DNA of 64,000 nucleotides, from contig NZ_BIFR01000001.1 of NCBI RefSeq assembly GCF_003967535.1, forward strand, positions 921,493 through 985,492, given 5' to 3'. The position numbers and the translations under genes are program-made. The notes below the pieces were generated by a model that worked only from the letters and a program-made list of their open reading frames with translations, was not told the DNA's origin and made no database searches. Shown here one piece after another: positions 1 to 9,581 of this stretch (positions are counted from its first letter, which is position 1; each line of letters begins with the position of its first letter). Source of the stretch: Tengunoibacter tsumagoiensis (GTDB lineage Bacteria; Chloroflexota; Ktedonobacteria; Ktedonobacterales; Ktedonobacteraceae).

Positions 1-176
1 AGCAGTAAGAAAATGGGGCAAATTTACCTTGGCAATCAAAAACCGAACGCGCGTAAACTCAACTGTTATCATTCTCGATCGCAGTCGTTATAGTATATAG
101 ATATAATAATACAAAAACATGTATTTTTCTATTCTTTTTTCGTATAGTAGCAGCATTTTTTGAGGAGAACATATCT

Positions 177-569
177 TTGTATTCTATCATTCGCCTACTT
201 TACCGCTCATTTTTTGTGAATGGCAAGCCACTTCATCAGGTTATCGCGGGGGTTATCTGTGCGCCAGTGGGCTTAATTGTGGCCTATCTAGCCTATTTTG
301 GTGATCCAGAAACGTATTATCCATACTGGATTATTGTGGGTATTGTCTTCGCCATCTTTGGTGTTGCTGTCTTTATCAAAGGCATTGTTGGCTTTGCAAC
401 AGTCAAACAATCTTATCAGTCGTCCCAAATCAATCCTTATGCACAGCCCTATACTAATCCTGCCCAGTATCAGCAGCCCTCTCCGCAGGCTTATAGCAAT
501 CCTGCTCAATATCAGCAGCCATCTGGAACCAATCCTGCTCAATATCAGCAGCCTCCCATTCAGCAATAA
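177..569 (+). CDS. small membrane protein with Pro/Gln-rich tail
   Basis: Unrecognised 130-residue protein. Two hydrophobic segments (about residues 20-42 and 50-72) are followed by a hydrophilic C-terminal third in which the octapeptide NPAQYQQP recurs three times. The start is a TTG preceded by a purine-rich GAGGAGAAC site about 8 bases upstream. The layout suggests an inner-membrane protein with a flexible low-complexity tail; no function can be assigned. The gene is monocistronic and converges on the PhyH gene with a strong hairpin between them. Confidence 0.7.
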   Translation: MYSIIRLLYRSFFVNGKPLHQVIAGVICAPVGLIVAYLAYFGDPETYYPYWIIVGIVFAIFGVAVFIKGIVGFATVKQSYQSSQINPYAQPYTNPAQYQQPSPQAYSNPAQYQQPSGTNPAQYQQPPIQQ

Positions 570-592
570 TCATGCTGCCATTTAGTTGGCAT

Positions 593-651
593 AAAGGCGA
601 GCCCGCGATTATCTGGTAATGTATCGCCAGATAGTCGCGGGCTCGCCTTTT
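593..651. terminator. bidirectional terminator hairpin
   Basis: Arms of 24 nt (593-616 and 627-650) pair almost perfectly around a 10-nt loop, with A residues on the left and T residues on the right flank. It lies between two convergent genes and can serve both. Confidence 0.85.
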
Positions 652-669
652 GCTACGACCAGAGTGGTC

Positions 670-1527
670 TCAAGAGAGAGGCCACAATACAGGAAAGATG
701 TCTGGATCAGTATAGTCAGGCATGCCATTAATGAGGCGACACAGCTTATCTGAAGGGTGACGAGCCAGTGTGCCGTCCTTATACGCATATTGCTGGTAAC
801 GATTACTCTCATCCTGCATGTGAACTGCAATCGAGCGACGAGGCTGAGTGCTATGATTGGGGCCGCTCCCATGGATGGTGAGGCAGGAATGGAAGCTGAC
901 CTCGCCCTTTAAAAGATTGACAGGGATCTTACGTACTGGTCGCCCGCCTGTGTGAAATTTCTTCTCCAGGCTCTCTAGATCGCTATTAAAAAAGTCGAGC
1001 CCCTCTGTATTGTCGGGCCAGTTCTGGCTCTGGTCGATCATAGTAATGGTTCCCATCTGCTCATCACAATCGTGGAAAGGAATCCAGGCGGTTAACATCT
1101 TCTCAGATGTACAGGTCTTCCAGTATCCCTTATCAGTATGCCAGCCAACATTGGCGGCCTTCTGTGGATTGCTGACAGGTTTATATAATAGCTGATCATG
1201 CCAGAGCCGAATCTCTGTTGTACCGGCCAGGCGAGCTGCAATGGCCCCCAGAATAGGCTTGCGCACAATCGCAGCCAGCTCACGATTCTGTAATGAGGCA
1301 TAGTCATTTTTACGCAGGACATCTCCATGTTCCGGTCGCCAGCCAGGATATTCAAAGACCATCTCTCGATCACGCTCGCCGCGATAAAAACGCTCGCTTC
1401 CCGCAATAGCTCGCTCTAACTCTTCATCCGTGAAGATCTTCTTGGATTTATAGTATCCATGTTCTTGATAAAAATTCACATCGTCATCGCTGGGTAAGAG
1501 AGCTAATTCTGCCTCTGAAAAACTCAT
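670..1527 (-). CDS. phytanoyl-CoA dioxygenase (PhyH) family protein
   Basis: A 285-residue Fe(II)/2-oxoglutarate-dependent oxygenase of the PhyH family, the usual length for the group. The metal-binding HxD is visible as GWHTD (His130, Asp132). A distal histidine lies in TIHGSGPNHS (His219 or His225), and arginines near 230 could hold 2-oxoglutarate. It probably hydroxylates a small molecule or lipid-derived substrate in the cytoplasm; the substrate cannot be read from sequence. An AGGAGG site sits just before the ATG. It is last in a leftward set after the phosphorylase-like and AraC genes, so the AraC protein is the obvious candidate regulator. Confidence 0.85.
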   Translation of the reverse strand: MSFSEAELALLPSDDDVNFYQEHGYYKSKKIFTDEELERAIAGSERFYRGERDREMVFEYPGWRPEHGDVLRKNDYASLQNRELAAIVRKPILGAIAARLAGTTEIRLWHDQLLYKPVSNPQKAANVGWHTDKGYWKTCTSEKMLTAWIPFHDCDEQMGTITMIDQSQNWPDNTEGLDFFNSDLESLEKKFHTGGRPVRKIPVNLLKGEVSFHSCLTIHGSGPNHSTQPRRSIAVHMQDESNRYQQYAYKDGTLARHPSDKLCRLINGMPDYTDPDIFPVLWPLS

Positions 1528-1639
1528 GCCAGTACCTCCTCGGAAAGCCTCTGATGGCTTAGGAAACTAGATAACAACTCTGTCAGGCATAATTTACCCG
1601 AGGTAGCACCAAAAGGCTTTGCTCATTTAGCTCATTTCT

Positions 1640-2572
1640 TTAACACTTTGACTCATCCACTGATGAGGTGACCAGTTGACGATAAGCCTGGGGCGAGAGT
1701 CCCGTCTGACGCTTAAAAAACATGCTGAAGGTGTGAATTGAAGGAAAGTTGAGGGTGTTAGCAATCTGCGAAACGGTATCTGAGCTCTCACGCAACGCCT
1801 GTCGGGCTCGTTCAATACAGAGCAAACGCAGATAATGCCCCAGAGAGATGCCCATCGCACGTTTAAATTCGCGCGTCAGGTGTGAGCGGCTCACATGCAT
1901 CTGCTCAGCCAGATGCTGAATAGAGGCAGGATTGCCTACTTCTGTATGAATGTACGAGATGACCTGCCGCAGCAACGGGCTCAGGATGGCTGGTGCATAG
2001 ACTGTGCTCTGAGACTGCTGTTCGTATCTACGCAACGATTGGACCAGCAGCACGCTAAACTGGCTCTGAACCATCTCTAAGTAGTGACTCTGCTTCTGAC
2101 TTAGCTCTGATATAATCGTTTCAAATAGCTGTTGAATCATCTCAGATGGCACATTGACTACGCGCTGACTATCTAGAGCATAATAGGCTAACTCTAACGA
2201 GTGGAGATGCTGAAGCTGGAAGCCTGTATAGTACAGGCTAAAGGCGGTGTTACCTGCTGCCCCACCCTGATGAACTTCGCCAGGACGGGTCAAAAACAGG
2301 TCGCCAGCTTGCACTTTATAATAGGAATCATCAATCGCAAACCATCCCTGACCTTTAGCGACATAACAGAGTTCGAAGTGGTCATGATAATGGGGATTGA
2401 CATGCCAGGCCTCATGTATAACACAGCCAATATACACAAGCTTATCTGCCAATAGCAGGCAAGGAGCATCAAAGCGCGTCTCTTTGTCTTTGATCATCAC
2501 TCCTGTAGCTCTGGGCGCCAGAGCCTTATAGGCCTGGCGCTGCGAGATTACCCCTGATAGATTAGCATCCAT
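1640..2572 (-). CDS. AraC family transcriptional regulator
   Basis: 310 residues. The N-terminal half is a cupin-like sensor domain (about 50-115) with the histidine-rich stretch HYHDHFE and GDLFLTRPGEVH. The C-terminal ~95 residues hold the two helix-turn-helix motifs of the AraC/XylS family (IQHLAEQMHVSRSHLTREFK, then IANTLNFPSIHTFSMFFKRQ). Such proteins bind a small ligand through the cupin and activate neighbouring genes. Only 12 bases separate it from the upstream gene (2585-4552), so the two are probably co-transcribed; the PhyH gene follows after 112 bases and is the likely target. Confidence 0.92.
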   Translation of the reverse strand: MDANLSGVISQRQAYKALAPRATGVMIKDKETRFDAPCLLLADKLVYIGCVIHEAWHVNPHYHDHFELCYVAKGQGWFAIDDSYYKVQAGDLFLTRPGEVHQGGAAGNTAFSLYYTGFQLQHLHSLELAYYALDSQRVVNVPSEMIQQLFETIISELSQKQSHYLEMVQSQFSVLLVQSLRRYEQQSQSTVYAPAILSPLLRQVISYIHTEVGNPASIQHLAEQMHVSRSHLTREFKRAMGISLGHYLRLLCIERARQALRESSDTVSQIANTLNFPSIHTFSMFFKRQTGLSPQAYRQLVTSSVDESKC

Positions 2573-2584
2573 GCATGCTCCACA

Positions 2585-4552
2585 TTATTGAACAAGACTA
2601 TCTTTCTCTTCGGTTGTTGCTTGCCCTTTGTCGTGCGTCTGCTTTGCTGCTTCACGGGAGGATAGTGGCAGACTACGGATCTCACGTTCAAAGATGCGAC
2701 GTGTAATTGCCACTGTGCTGGCATACGTAGAATCCATCCCAAAGTAGGAGAGACTACCCGCACCCAGGTTTTTTCCTCGCGTATAAGGAGTATCAGAGGC
2801 ATAGTGAAGGATACCAAGCTCATAAGGGAGACGCCTGAAGTTGATATTCTCACCCATGGGATAGCGTGTCAGGTACTGATCTTCGTAGACCGCATTAAGA
2901 TACGGGCCGCTCTCCATCTCGACGACCGTATAGTTCGCTTGATAGTAGAAATCCAGGTACTGGCGATTTTGCAGATAGGTGCCCTTGGCAGAGACTGCCT
3001 TCTGATTATCTAGCACCGAACCATAGATCAAGAAAGGCTCAACATCATGAACAGTAAATGCATTGTCCAGCCAGTAGGTGTTCTGACTATGTTCATCAAG
3101 AACTACATTTGAGATCATAACATCGCCAATACGGCCATTCAAGGTTGCTGCCTTCCCTAGAATATAAATGCCCTTGATCTGAGAGAGATTCTCCATGATC
3201 TCGCGCATCATCCGATAGGCCGCCATTCCCAATGGATAATCAATATTAATGATAATTGAGTTACTCTCAGCCAGGCGTTCGACATCGGACATACGGCAGC
3301 GGGGGTCGATTTCATAGTTGCGCAGTTGAGCGAGATCAACAATCTGAGCATCGATCTCCAGACCATGGCGCGCACCCAGATGCCAGATCCCTCTCTCTTG
3401 ACCCTCCTGCAAACGATTGCGGGCTGCCTCTTTGCCAGCAGGAGTCCGCGCCCATTCACGGGCTACAAAGTACAGGAAGTTCTGCCAGTTGCCAGCCACC
3501 TCGCCATTTTTAATCTTGTGATACTCCTCCAGAAGATAGGGGTCGGACCCGCTCTGGGCATATGTAAGTAGCTCATCTTCACGATTTAATACAAAGCCAG
3601 AGAGCACATTCACGAGGCTGTGCGTATTGCTGGAGACAAAGTAGACCGGTCGATTATCCAGACCCAGGCTCTCTAACAGGTGATTGACAGGGGCCCACCA
3701 CTGGCGCGTGGCCTTCACATAACCGACATGAGAGCCACCCAGCATACGCAGGGCAAAGTTTTTGCGCTCCTTGCCGATCTCACGCAGTTTCTCCCACAGA
3801 TGATCGCCCCAGATCACTTCCAGCCGTTGCCAATCATCGGGCGCAATATGCAGTCTCTGACGAACAACCTTGCTAATCTCAGCAAAGACTGGCGAGCTAC
3901 GATCCAGTTGTGTCTCCAGCAGCTGCATAGTTGTTGGATCAGCATTTAAGAGATAGTTGATCTTATTCCATTCAATCTGAAATGCCACCAGGACAGGGAC
4001 GATATCATCAGTATCACTGACGCTGGCGACATAGACGGCCAGGGTCTCTTTTCCATCAAAAAACCATTTACGGCGACGAGCTGAGGCAGTTACCGCCTCC
4101 CAGCGAGCTACCGGGAAGCCGCTCTGCTGAAAGACCTCCTCCGATTGCCCCAATAGGACAAGTTGACAGCGGGCAATAGCGATGGGGAGACGAAGCACAC
4201 TATAGATGAACGCTGACATATCAGGATAGGGTTTGCGTGCATCAGGATGCAGACTTGAATCGATATTATAGTGCGCCTGTATCAGAGCCTTCAGGCTAAT
4301 CTCACCTGAACTGCGCAACAAAGTATTGTATGTCCGAATATATAGCTCTACATCGCGCTTCCCGGCCTCGTGGTATTTCTCGCCATGCTCAAAGAAAGAT
4401 GCTAAGGCAGTACGTTCAGACTGCTCGGTCTCAAGTAATTCATCAGTCGATTGGAGTTGCGCAAGGCTTGCTGCTTCATAAGCCTTGTACTGATCGGTGG
4501 GTTCATTGTTATTAGCACCGAAGGGCTGATCGTGTTTCTGTTTCCGTGGCAT
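2585..4552 (-). CDS. large protein with nucleoside-phosphorylase-like C-terminal half
   Basis: 655 residues, no characterised relative recognised. The C-terminal half has features of the purine-nucleoside phosphorylase/AMP nucleosidase fold: a Gly-rich strand GIYILGKAATLNGRIGDVMI and, further on, VVEMESGPYLNAVYE, which matches the substrate-binding MExxP/A region of that superfamily. The N-terminal 330 residues are helical and unassigned. I infer an uncharacterised enzyme acting on a nucleoside or sugar phosphate. The DUF6909 family is a possible home, but this needs a profile search. A GAAGAGGA site precedes the ATG. First gene of the set with the AraC and PhyH genes. Confidence 0.6.
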   Translation of the reverse strand: MPRKQKHDQPFGANNNEPTDQYKAYEAASLAQLQSTDELLETEQSERTALASFFEHGEKYHEAGKRDVELYIRTYNTLLRSSGEISLKALIQAHYNIDSSLHPDARKPYPDMSAFIYSVLRLPIAIARCQLVLLGQSEEVFQQSGFPVARWEAVTASARRRKWFFDGKETLAVYVASVSDTDDIVPVLVAFQIEWNKINYLLNADPTTMQLLETQLDRSSPVFAEISKVVRQRLHIAPDDWQRLEVIWGDHLWEKLREIGKERKNFALRMLGGSHVGYVKATRQWWAPVNHLLESLGLDNRPVYFVSSNTHSLVNVLSGFVLNREDELLTYAQSGSDPYLLEEYHKIKNGEVAGNWQNFLYFVAREWARTPAGKEAARNRLQEGQERGIWHLGARHGLEIDAQIVDLAQLRNYEIDPRCRMSDVERLAESNSIIINIDYPLGMAAYRMMREIMENLSQIKGIYILGKAATLNGRIGDVMISNVVLDEHSQNTYWLDNAFTVHDVEPFLIYGSVLDNQKAVSAKGTYLQNRQYLDFYYQANYTVVEMESGPYLNAVYEDQYLTRYPMGENINFRRLPYELGILHYASDTPYTRGKNLGAGSLSYFGMDSTYASTVAITRRIFEREIRSLPLSSREAAKQTHDKGQATTEEKDSLVQ

Positions 4553-4866
4553 AAAGGTTATCCTCTTCTATGAGGTCGCGCGTTCACACACCGTTTCATA
4601 TTTCTAGTTATTATACTCGGCGGACCAAGCCTGTAGGTAGACCTGATCCTCATTTTTCTCTATGAGATGAAGAGTGTAGACAGTAGCGACAGATCTCATG
4701 TTGGCTGGCATTGTTACTTATTGGATGAAGACGTAAAGGTCAGCTATTAGTAACTTCCCTCTCTTCTCACCCAACCTCTTTTACTTCTTCAACGACGCTA
4801 CTTTCGAGAGAAGTTCGCTTTTAAGATAGGTTCGCTTTTAAAGGGACTTTAAAAGTCACATGAAAG
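4553..4866. other. intergenic region with short repeats
   Basis: No gene seen. The left part should hold the promoter of the 2585-4552 gene. A 12-nt direct repeat (GTTCGCTTTTAA) occurs at 4813 and 4830. Confidence 0.5.
4835..4855 (-). terminator. possible terminator of the methyltransferase gene
   Basis: A perfect 8-bp A/T-rich stem (4835-4842 with 4848-4855) around a 5-nt loop, 11 bases past the methyltransferase stop codon. The stem is G+C poor, so termination strength is uncertain. Confidence 0.4.
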
Positions 4867-5706
4867 CTACAGGCAAGGACGCTGTAAAACGACAATATAT
4901 TGATGGGTAATATTGGGAATGTAGGCAAAAGGGTAGCCATAAGGACGTAGACGAGTGCCAGTCTGGTACCAGATAATCTCGCCTTTGGGAATGAGCCCCT
5001 GCTGTCTGGCCCGACGTGCCAGGTCAACATGTGTGAACACATATTCACCATTCTGGTAGGCATCTCGCACAATGATAACCATATATTTCTTTGGCTTGAG
5101 GACGCGCAGGCAGGCGGCAAAGACCTGCTCCATTGCATTGAGATACTTCTCATAGCTGGGTAGATTCGCGAGATCGGCAGGGCTCTCTGAACGCATATCA
5201 TAGGTTGTATGCCGATTTATATAGAGATCTGGCGAAGCCTTGCCAGACATGGTCTGTTGCAAATGAATGTTATAGGGAGGATCGGTCACAATAAAATCAA
5301 AACTCTCTGCCTCCAGGGTTGAGAGGACCTGAAGACAGTCTCCATGAAGCATCTGTTGCGGACGAAGCTTCTCGCCATTTTCCTGTAGAATATGCTGGTA
5401 GATCTCAACCCATCTGGCATTAATCTCAATCCCCAGGGCTGAACGAGGTTTTTTGCAGATCGAAGCGCCAATTAAGGTTCCTCCTACCCCTGCAAACGGG
5501 TCCAGTACGCAGGCCCCGGGTTTGGTGAAAAATTCGATCAGTTGCGCCATCAACTGTGGAGGCTTATTTGCGCCATGAGCTCGTCGTAAATGATGGCTAT
5601 ACTCCGAGGGATAGGAGGTCGTCAGAATGCTCTTTGTGAAGTACACCCACTCCGAACCAGTAAGCTCATTAAGCGTATTTCGAGCTGAAATGTCTTCTCG
5701 CGCCAC
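4867..5706 (-). CDS. DNA adenine or cytosine-N4 methyltransferase
   Basis: 279 residues of the N6/N4 DNA methyltransferase family. The SAM-binding motif DPFAGVGGT (residues 69-77) comes before the catalytic TDPPYN (141-146). This is the order of alpha or gamma enzymes, with only about 65 residues between the motifs. The target-recognition part must therefore be short or C-terminal. The start is a GTG. No restriction endonuclease is adjacent, so it may be an orphan regulatory methylase. The upstream gene on the same strand (5900-7102) looks like a degenerate TcmP, which may matter for its role. Confidence 0.85.
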   Translation of the reverse strand: MAREDISARNTLNELTGSEWVYFTKSILTTSYPSEYSHHLRRAHGANKPPQLMAQLIEFFTKPGACVLDPFAGVGGTLIGASICKKPRSALGIEINARWVEIYQHILQENGEKLRPQQMLHGDCLQVLSTLEAESFDFIVTDPPYNIHLQQTMSGKASPDLYINRHTTYDMRSESPADLANLPSYEKYLNAMEQVFAACLRVLKPKKYMVIIVRDAYQNGEYVFTHVDLARRARQQGLIPKGEIIWYQTGTRLRPYGYPFAYIPNITHQYIVVLQRPCL

Positions 5707-5899
5707 AATACCACTCCCAGATCTGATTGTCCTAGTTCTACTTCAACTAGTCTTGTTTTCCTACATTTGTCATCATAAATACCACCAAATAGACATTATT
5801 TAACGTACACTATTGTGAAGAGGTATTACTAAAATGTCTGGTATCCCCATGTCGGACATTTCCCCCTAGTAATGCCTCCTTTCTCTTATTTCTACGATT

Positions 5900-7102
5900 C
5901 TAGTTCCACATTAGTGTATCGTTGTTTCCTGGTATTCGTTCTTTGTCAGGCTGGGAGGATTTTTTTTGCCAGATGCAATGGATGCTCTGCTTTAATAATA
6001 ACTCCTGGAGGATAGCGTCATATTCAGCCAGTGTAAAGGAGCCAAAATGCTGCTGAATAAGTTGGAGCCGCAGGTCGGGCCAGCGGCGAATGCGCTGGGC
6101 CTGTCCCTGTTGATGGATGCGTTGGGCCAGTTCGTTATGCTGACTGGCCAGGGACGACTGTGCCTGGGCCTGAAACCATTCTTCGCCAAGGACGCCTTCA
6201 TAGCTCTGCTTCTGTCGCTCACGTTGATAACGACAGAGGGCATCATTGAGCGCAAAGAGACTATCCGTTCGACGCGTGGCAAAGAGCAAGGTCTGGGGGA
6301 GAGGCTCCAGGCTGGCTGGCCCATTCGGCACTGGAAGTGAAATGACTTGCAGTGGTAGCTGGAAATGGCGCTGCAATGTATGCTTGAAAAGCTGAATAAA
6401 GCCGCTGATCTGCTGCTCTATCTTATCTTGAGGCAAGGTCTTCCAACGATCGCTACGCAAAAGGTTCGTTATGAGAGATGCTGACTGAGGGTTCTTACGC
6501 GCTAGCTGAAGATAATACTCAATCTGCTTGTGAGGAAGCAATAAGAAGAGCTCAGTGGGTACGGCACGCTGCACTACTGCGGTAAGGTCGTCAGCACTAA
6601 ATAGTTTTATCCCCAATGGATTGAGGAGAAAGATGGCGGGCGACTGAGCCATTCCAGCCAGGAGGGTTGAACTTATCTCTAACCAGCTAGCTGCCAGGAT
6701 GCCGCTCTTTTTGGGCATTGATAATGCAGAACTCTGTTCAGGAGAAAGTTCTTTGCGGCGACTGCTACCTGCCTCCAGAAGCAGCCCTGACAGAGCGATG
6801 GGACGCTCTTCCCTGGTGAGATTCTGCGCGATCTCCTCAATGGAATGGAGCGTTTGTGAACGTAAAGTGGCCTGTGAACGCTTTACCTGGCTGATGCCCA
6901 GGGCATCCACCCAATAAAAGCGCCGAAAGATACGGCTGGCTCCCAATGAGCGGCCATATGTTGGCACATAATCAGACAATAGCCACTCTCGCCAGAGCTG
7001 AAGCATCTCTCGTTCCGACAACCGTCGTCGCAGCCGTGTACTTAGCTCAGTACTATCGTCGCTCTGCTCTCCCTGCTTTGGCAGGTCTGCCCATAACTCC
7101 AT
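5900..7102 (-). CDS. TcmP-like protein (weak similarity)
   Basis: 400 residues, poorly characterised. Two stretches recall three-Cys-motif partner proteins (TcmP): RRFYWVDALG (about 60-69), where TcmP has a Y-x-D-x-F-A-G motif, and FLLNPLGIKLFSADDL (about 159-174), where TcmP has F-I-D-P-F-G. Both are degenerate, so any methyltransferase-like activity may be lost. The C-terminal region (about 330-385) is helical with a winged-helix flavour. It is followed on the same strand, after 193 bases, by a DNA methyltransferase. The TcmP assignment is an inference from motifs; an unrelated family is possible. Confidence 0.45.
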   Translation of the reverse strand: MELWADLPKQGEQSDDSTELSTRLRRRLSEREMLQLWREWLLSDYVPTYGRSLGASRIFRRFYWVDALGISQVKRSQATLRSQTLHSIEEIAQNLTREERPIALSGLLLEAGSSRRKELSPEQSSALSMPKKSGILAASWLEISSTLLAGMAQSPAIFLLNPLGIKLFSADDLTAVVQRAVPTELFLLLPHKQIEYYLQLARKNPQSASLITNLLRSDRWKTLPQDKIEQQISGFIQLFKHTLQRHFQLPLQVISLPVPNGPASLEPLPQTLLFATRRTDSLFALNDALCRYQRERQKQSYEGVLGEEWFQAQAQSSLASQHNELAQRIHQQGQAQRIRRWPDLRLQLIQQHFGSFTLAEYDAILQELLLKQSIHCIWQKKSSQPDKERIPGNNDTLMWN

Positions 7103-7422
7103 CTTAACCTGTTTTTGTGCCTTTAGCGCCTGTCGATTGCACTACAATTATTATTTCATCGTACTACTACACTACGCCCAAAGGAGGGCAACGTTTCACA
7201 GTCTCATTTCTGGGAACCTTTTATTATGGTACAATGTTCCACCATGTCCTGTACAGTGGCATTACTTGTAGCCTTTAAGAAAGAATGAACATCCTCTGTC
7301 ATACAATTGTAACAATTTGGTCATATGCTAGACATGGCATCAGTTTATATTAAGTTTGTAAGTTTGTAAGTCTGTACGTTTGTAAATGGTGCTTCTCTAA
7401 AGATAATGGTAAGGATGATTCT
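7103..7422. other. divergent promoter region with short tandem repeats
   Basis: No gene. It separates two divergent transcripts and must hold both promoters. A run of degenerate 8-mers based on GTTTGTAA lies at 7351-7385, close before the histidine kinase start; it could be a protein-binding array or simple slippage. Confidence 0.5.
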
Positions 7423-8874
7423 ATGACAGATGCATTGTTGCGCCTCGCTGGTCGCAAAGAGACGTATCGCAATCTCCTGTATTTGATCCTGACGCTTCCT
7501 CTGGGGATTCTGTCTTTTGCTCTGGTGATTACAAGTCTCTGCTTTGGTCTACTTAGCGTGAATCTTGTCTGCATTCCGTTCGCAATCCTTTCTTTCTACT
7601 GTATGTGGAAATTGGCAGTCCTTGAGCGCTGGATGGCGATCAACTGGTTGGAGACCGAGATCCCCCCCATGGCAACCCCGTTTCCATCCACGGCAAATTA
7701 TTTTCAGCGTATTCAGATACATCTGGGGCGAGGTGTGACCTGGAAGAGCATCGTTTTCCTGCTGCTAAAGCTGCCGGGTGCAATTTTCTCTTTCTATATT
7801 GTCGTGATGGCGCTTATCTTAATTGTCGTCTTTGGTCTTGTTGGGCTGGTCCTGGGAATACTCACCGCTCCTTTTGCCTGCCTGGCGACTATTCTCACTC
7901 ATGGGAGGGTGAATGCTACACGCTATCTCCTGCTGGCGGGAACTGGCTTTGGCCTGACGCTCTCTCCATTATATGTGACAAATACGCTGGCTATGTTATG
8001 GGGCGAACTGGCACGTGTGATGCTAGGAATGAGCGATAGTGCCCACCAGCTTCTCCTGGCAACCACGATGGCAGAGCAAGAACGTGCTAAAGCGATCCGG
8101 GCTGAGAAGAGTCGCAGCGATCTGATTGTGAATGTCTCACACGAACTCCGTACACCCGTTGCCAGCATTCGGGGACATATCGAGTCTCTCCTGATAGCCT
8201 GCCAGGAGAGCGAGAATCATGTGCCCGCAGCAGAGACGCTCCAACAATATCTCTCTATTGTTCATCGCGAATCGATCCGATTGGGAACTCTTTTTGATGA
8301 TCTACTTGCTGTTGCTCGCACTGAGGCCCATGAGCTACGTGTTGAGCTCGCACCAGTTGCTGTTGGTGAGATCGTTGAGGAGGTCTATCAGACGCTTATG
8401 CCATTGGCCAGACGCGAACGACAGATTACGCTTATTCATGAAGTGGCCGCTTCACTTCCAATGGTCAGTGCTGATCGCCAGCGGCTAACGCAGGTATTGC
8501 TGAACCTTGTCCGTAATGCTATCACATATACACCTGATGGTGGTATTGTCTCTATTGCTTTACACTATGCAGATGATCCTAATCGCATTGAGCTTAGCGT
8601 CTCCGATACTGGTATTGGTATTCCGGAAGCTGAATTGGACCAGATCTTTGAACGCTTCTATCGCACCGATCATTCTCGTACGCGCAGTTCAGGCGGCTTC
8701 GGGCTGGGACTTTCAATTGTGCGCGATTTTGTGATCGCTATGGGTGGCCAGATGAGTGTTGAAAGTACGGTTGGGAGCGGCAGCACCTTTCGCGTCCAGC
8801 TCAGATGCGCGACTGCTCTTCAACCAGCACAATCTTCAATCTCAGGGCTTTCCAATTCTGGGTTGGTCCTCTGA
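7423..8874 (+). CDS. membrane sensor histidine kinase
   Basis: 483 residues. The N-terminal ~190 residues carry paired hydrophobic segments (about 20-60 and 110-155, more near 165-190), like the membrane sensor region of Chloroflexi and actinobacterial kinases, with no large extracellular domain. The phospho-acceptor is His240 in NVSHELRTP. The ATPase domain has the N box (LVRNAITYTP), G1 (DTGIGIP), F box (FERFYR) and G2 (GFGLGLSIV). All catalytic boxes are intact. No response regulator is adjacent, so it is an orphan kinase here; a lone receiver protein is encoded at 59429-59815. Confidence 0.93.
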   Translation: MTDALLRLAGRKETYRNLLYLILTLPLGILSFALVITSLCFGLLSVNLVCIPFAILSFYCMWKLAVLERWMAINWLETEIPPMATPFPSTANYFQRIQIHLGRGVTWKSIVFLLLKLPGAIFSFYIVVMALILIVVFGLVGLVLGILTAPFACLATILTHGRVNATRYLLLAGTGFGLTLSPLYVTNTLAMLWGELARVMLGMSDSAHQLLLATTMAEQERAKAIRAEKSRSDLIVNVSHELRTPVASIRGHIESLLIACQESENHVPAAETLQQYLSIVHRESIRLGTLFDDLLAVARTEAHELRVELAPVAVGEIVEEVYQTLMPLARRERQITLIHEVAASLPMVSADRQRLTQVLLNLVRNAITYTPDGGIVSIALHYADDPNRIELSVSDTGIGIPEAELDQIFERFYRTDHSRTRSSGGFGLGLSIVRDFVIAMGGQMSVESTVGSGSTFRVQLRCATALQPAQSSISGLSNSGLVL

Positions 8875-9134
8875 CGGCCACAGAGGCCCTCGCATCGGGC
8901 AATTTATTGAGGCTGATGACACGGACCAGACCGCAGCCACGCCTGATAAATAGCATTATGCGTTATTTTCCCCTTCCTCGCAATCTTCCCAATGCGAGAC
9001 CCCCTCTCGAATGCCAGAGGACCGACCCGGAACAGGAACGCCCTGCTGTGTGGGATAGAACGTTGAGGGTTTCGCGTGTTATAGTTTATAGTACAAAGGG
9101 GACCGCACAGGGTCGGTAATGAGAGGAGAACTGG

Positions 9135-9494
9135 ATGATAAATTTCAGTGGAGCCGCAATATCTGGTATTATTTTTATTGTCTTGTGTATTGGCGCATTA
9201 CTGTATGTCGCTGTAAGAAATATTCAGGCGGGGCAAAAAGCGCTGGCACGTGCTCGCGTGCTGGGAGAAGAGGCCATCTGGCATCGGCAGACCAGCATAT
9301 TATTTGGCATCAACAATCTGGTCTTTGCCTTACTTCTCGTTTTTGCCCTCTTAGCAATTCTCTTCGTGGTGCCAACAATCCGTTATACATTACTTGTATT
9401 AATTGGATTGACCATTGTGACCAGCCTGCTTCTGGTTCTACGGACAATTTTGAGCTCACTAAAGGCTGCCAGGAAATACCGCCCCTCCAGGTAA
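9135..9494 (+). CDS. small membrane protein, unknown
   Basis: 119 residues with three predicted membrane segments (about 7-28, 58-80 and 84-104). A short basic loop with ARARVLGEEAIWHRQ lies between the first and second, and the tail is basic. A GAGAGGAG site lies just before the ATG. Function not recognised. It sits alone between the histidine kinase and the hydrolase operon. Confidence 0.7.
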   Translation: MINFSGAAISGIIFIVLCIGALLYVAVRNIQAGQKALARARVLGEEAIWHRQTSILFGINNLVFALLLVFALLAILFVVPTIRYTLLVLIGLTIVTSLLLVLRTILSSLKAARKYRPSR

Positions 9495-9581
9495 TCTTTT
9501 AGTATTGGAGGTTTTCTAAATAGTAGAAATAATGAGCGCAAAGGGGCTCATCGATGGTTGATGCTAGAATAGGAAAAAAGC

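Noticed and set aside
2..100. Open frame entering from the left edge
   Set aside because: Only 32 codons before a stop and no recognisable motif; could be the end of a gene, but two frames are equally open.
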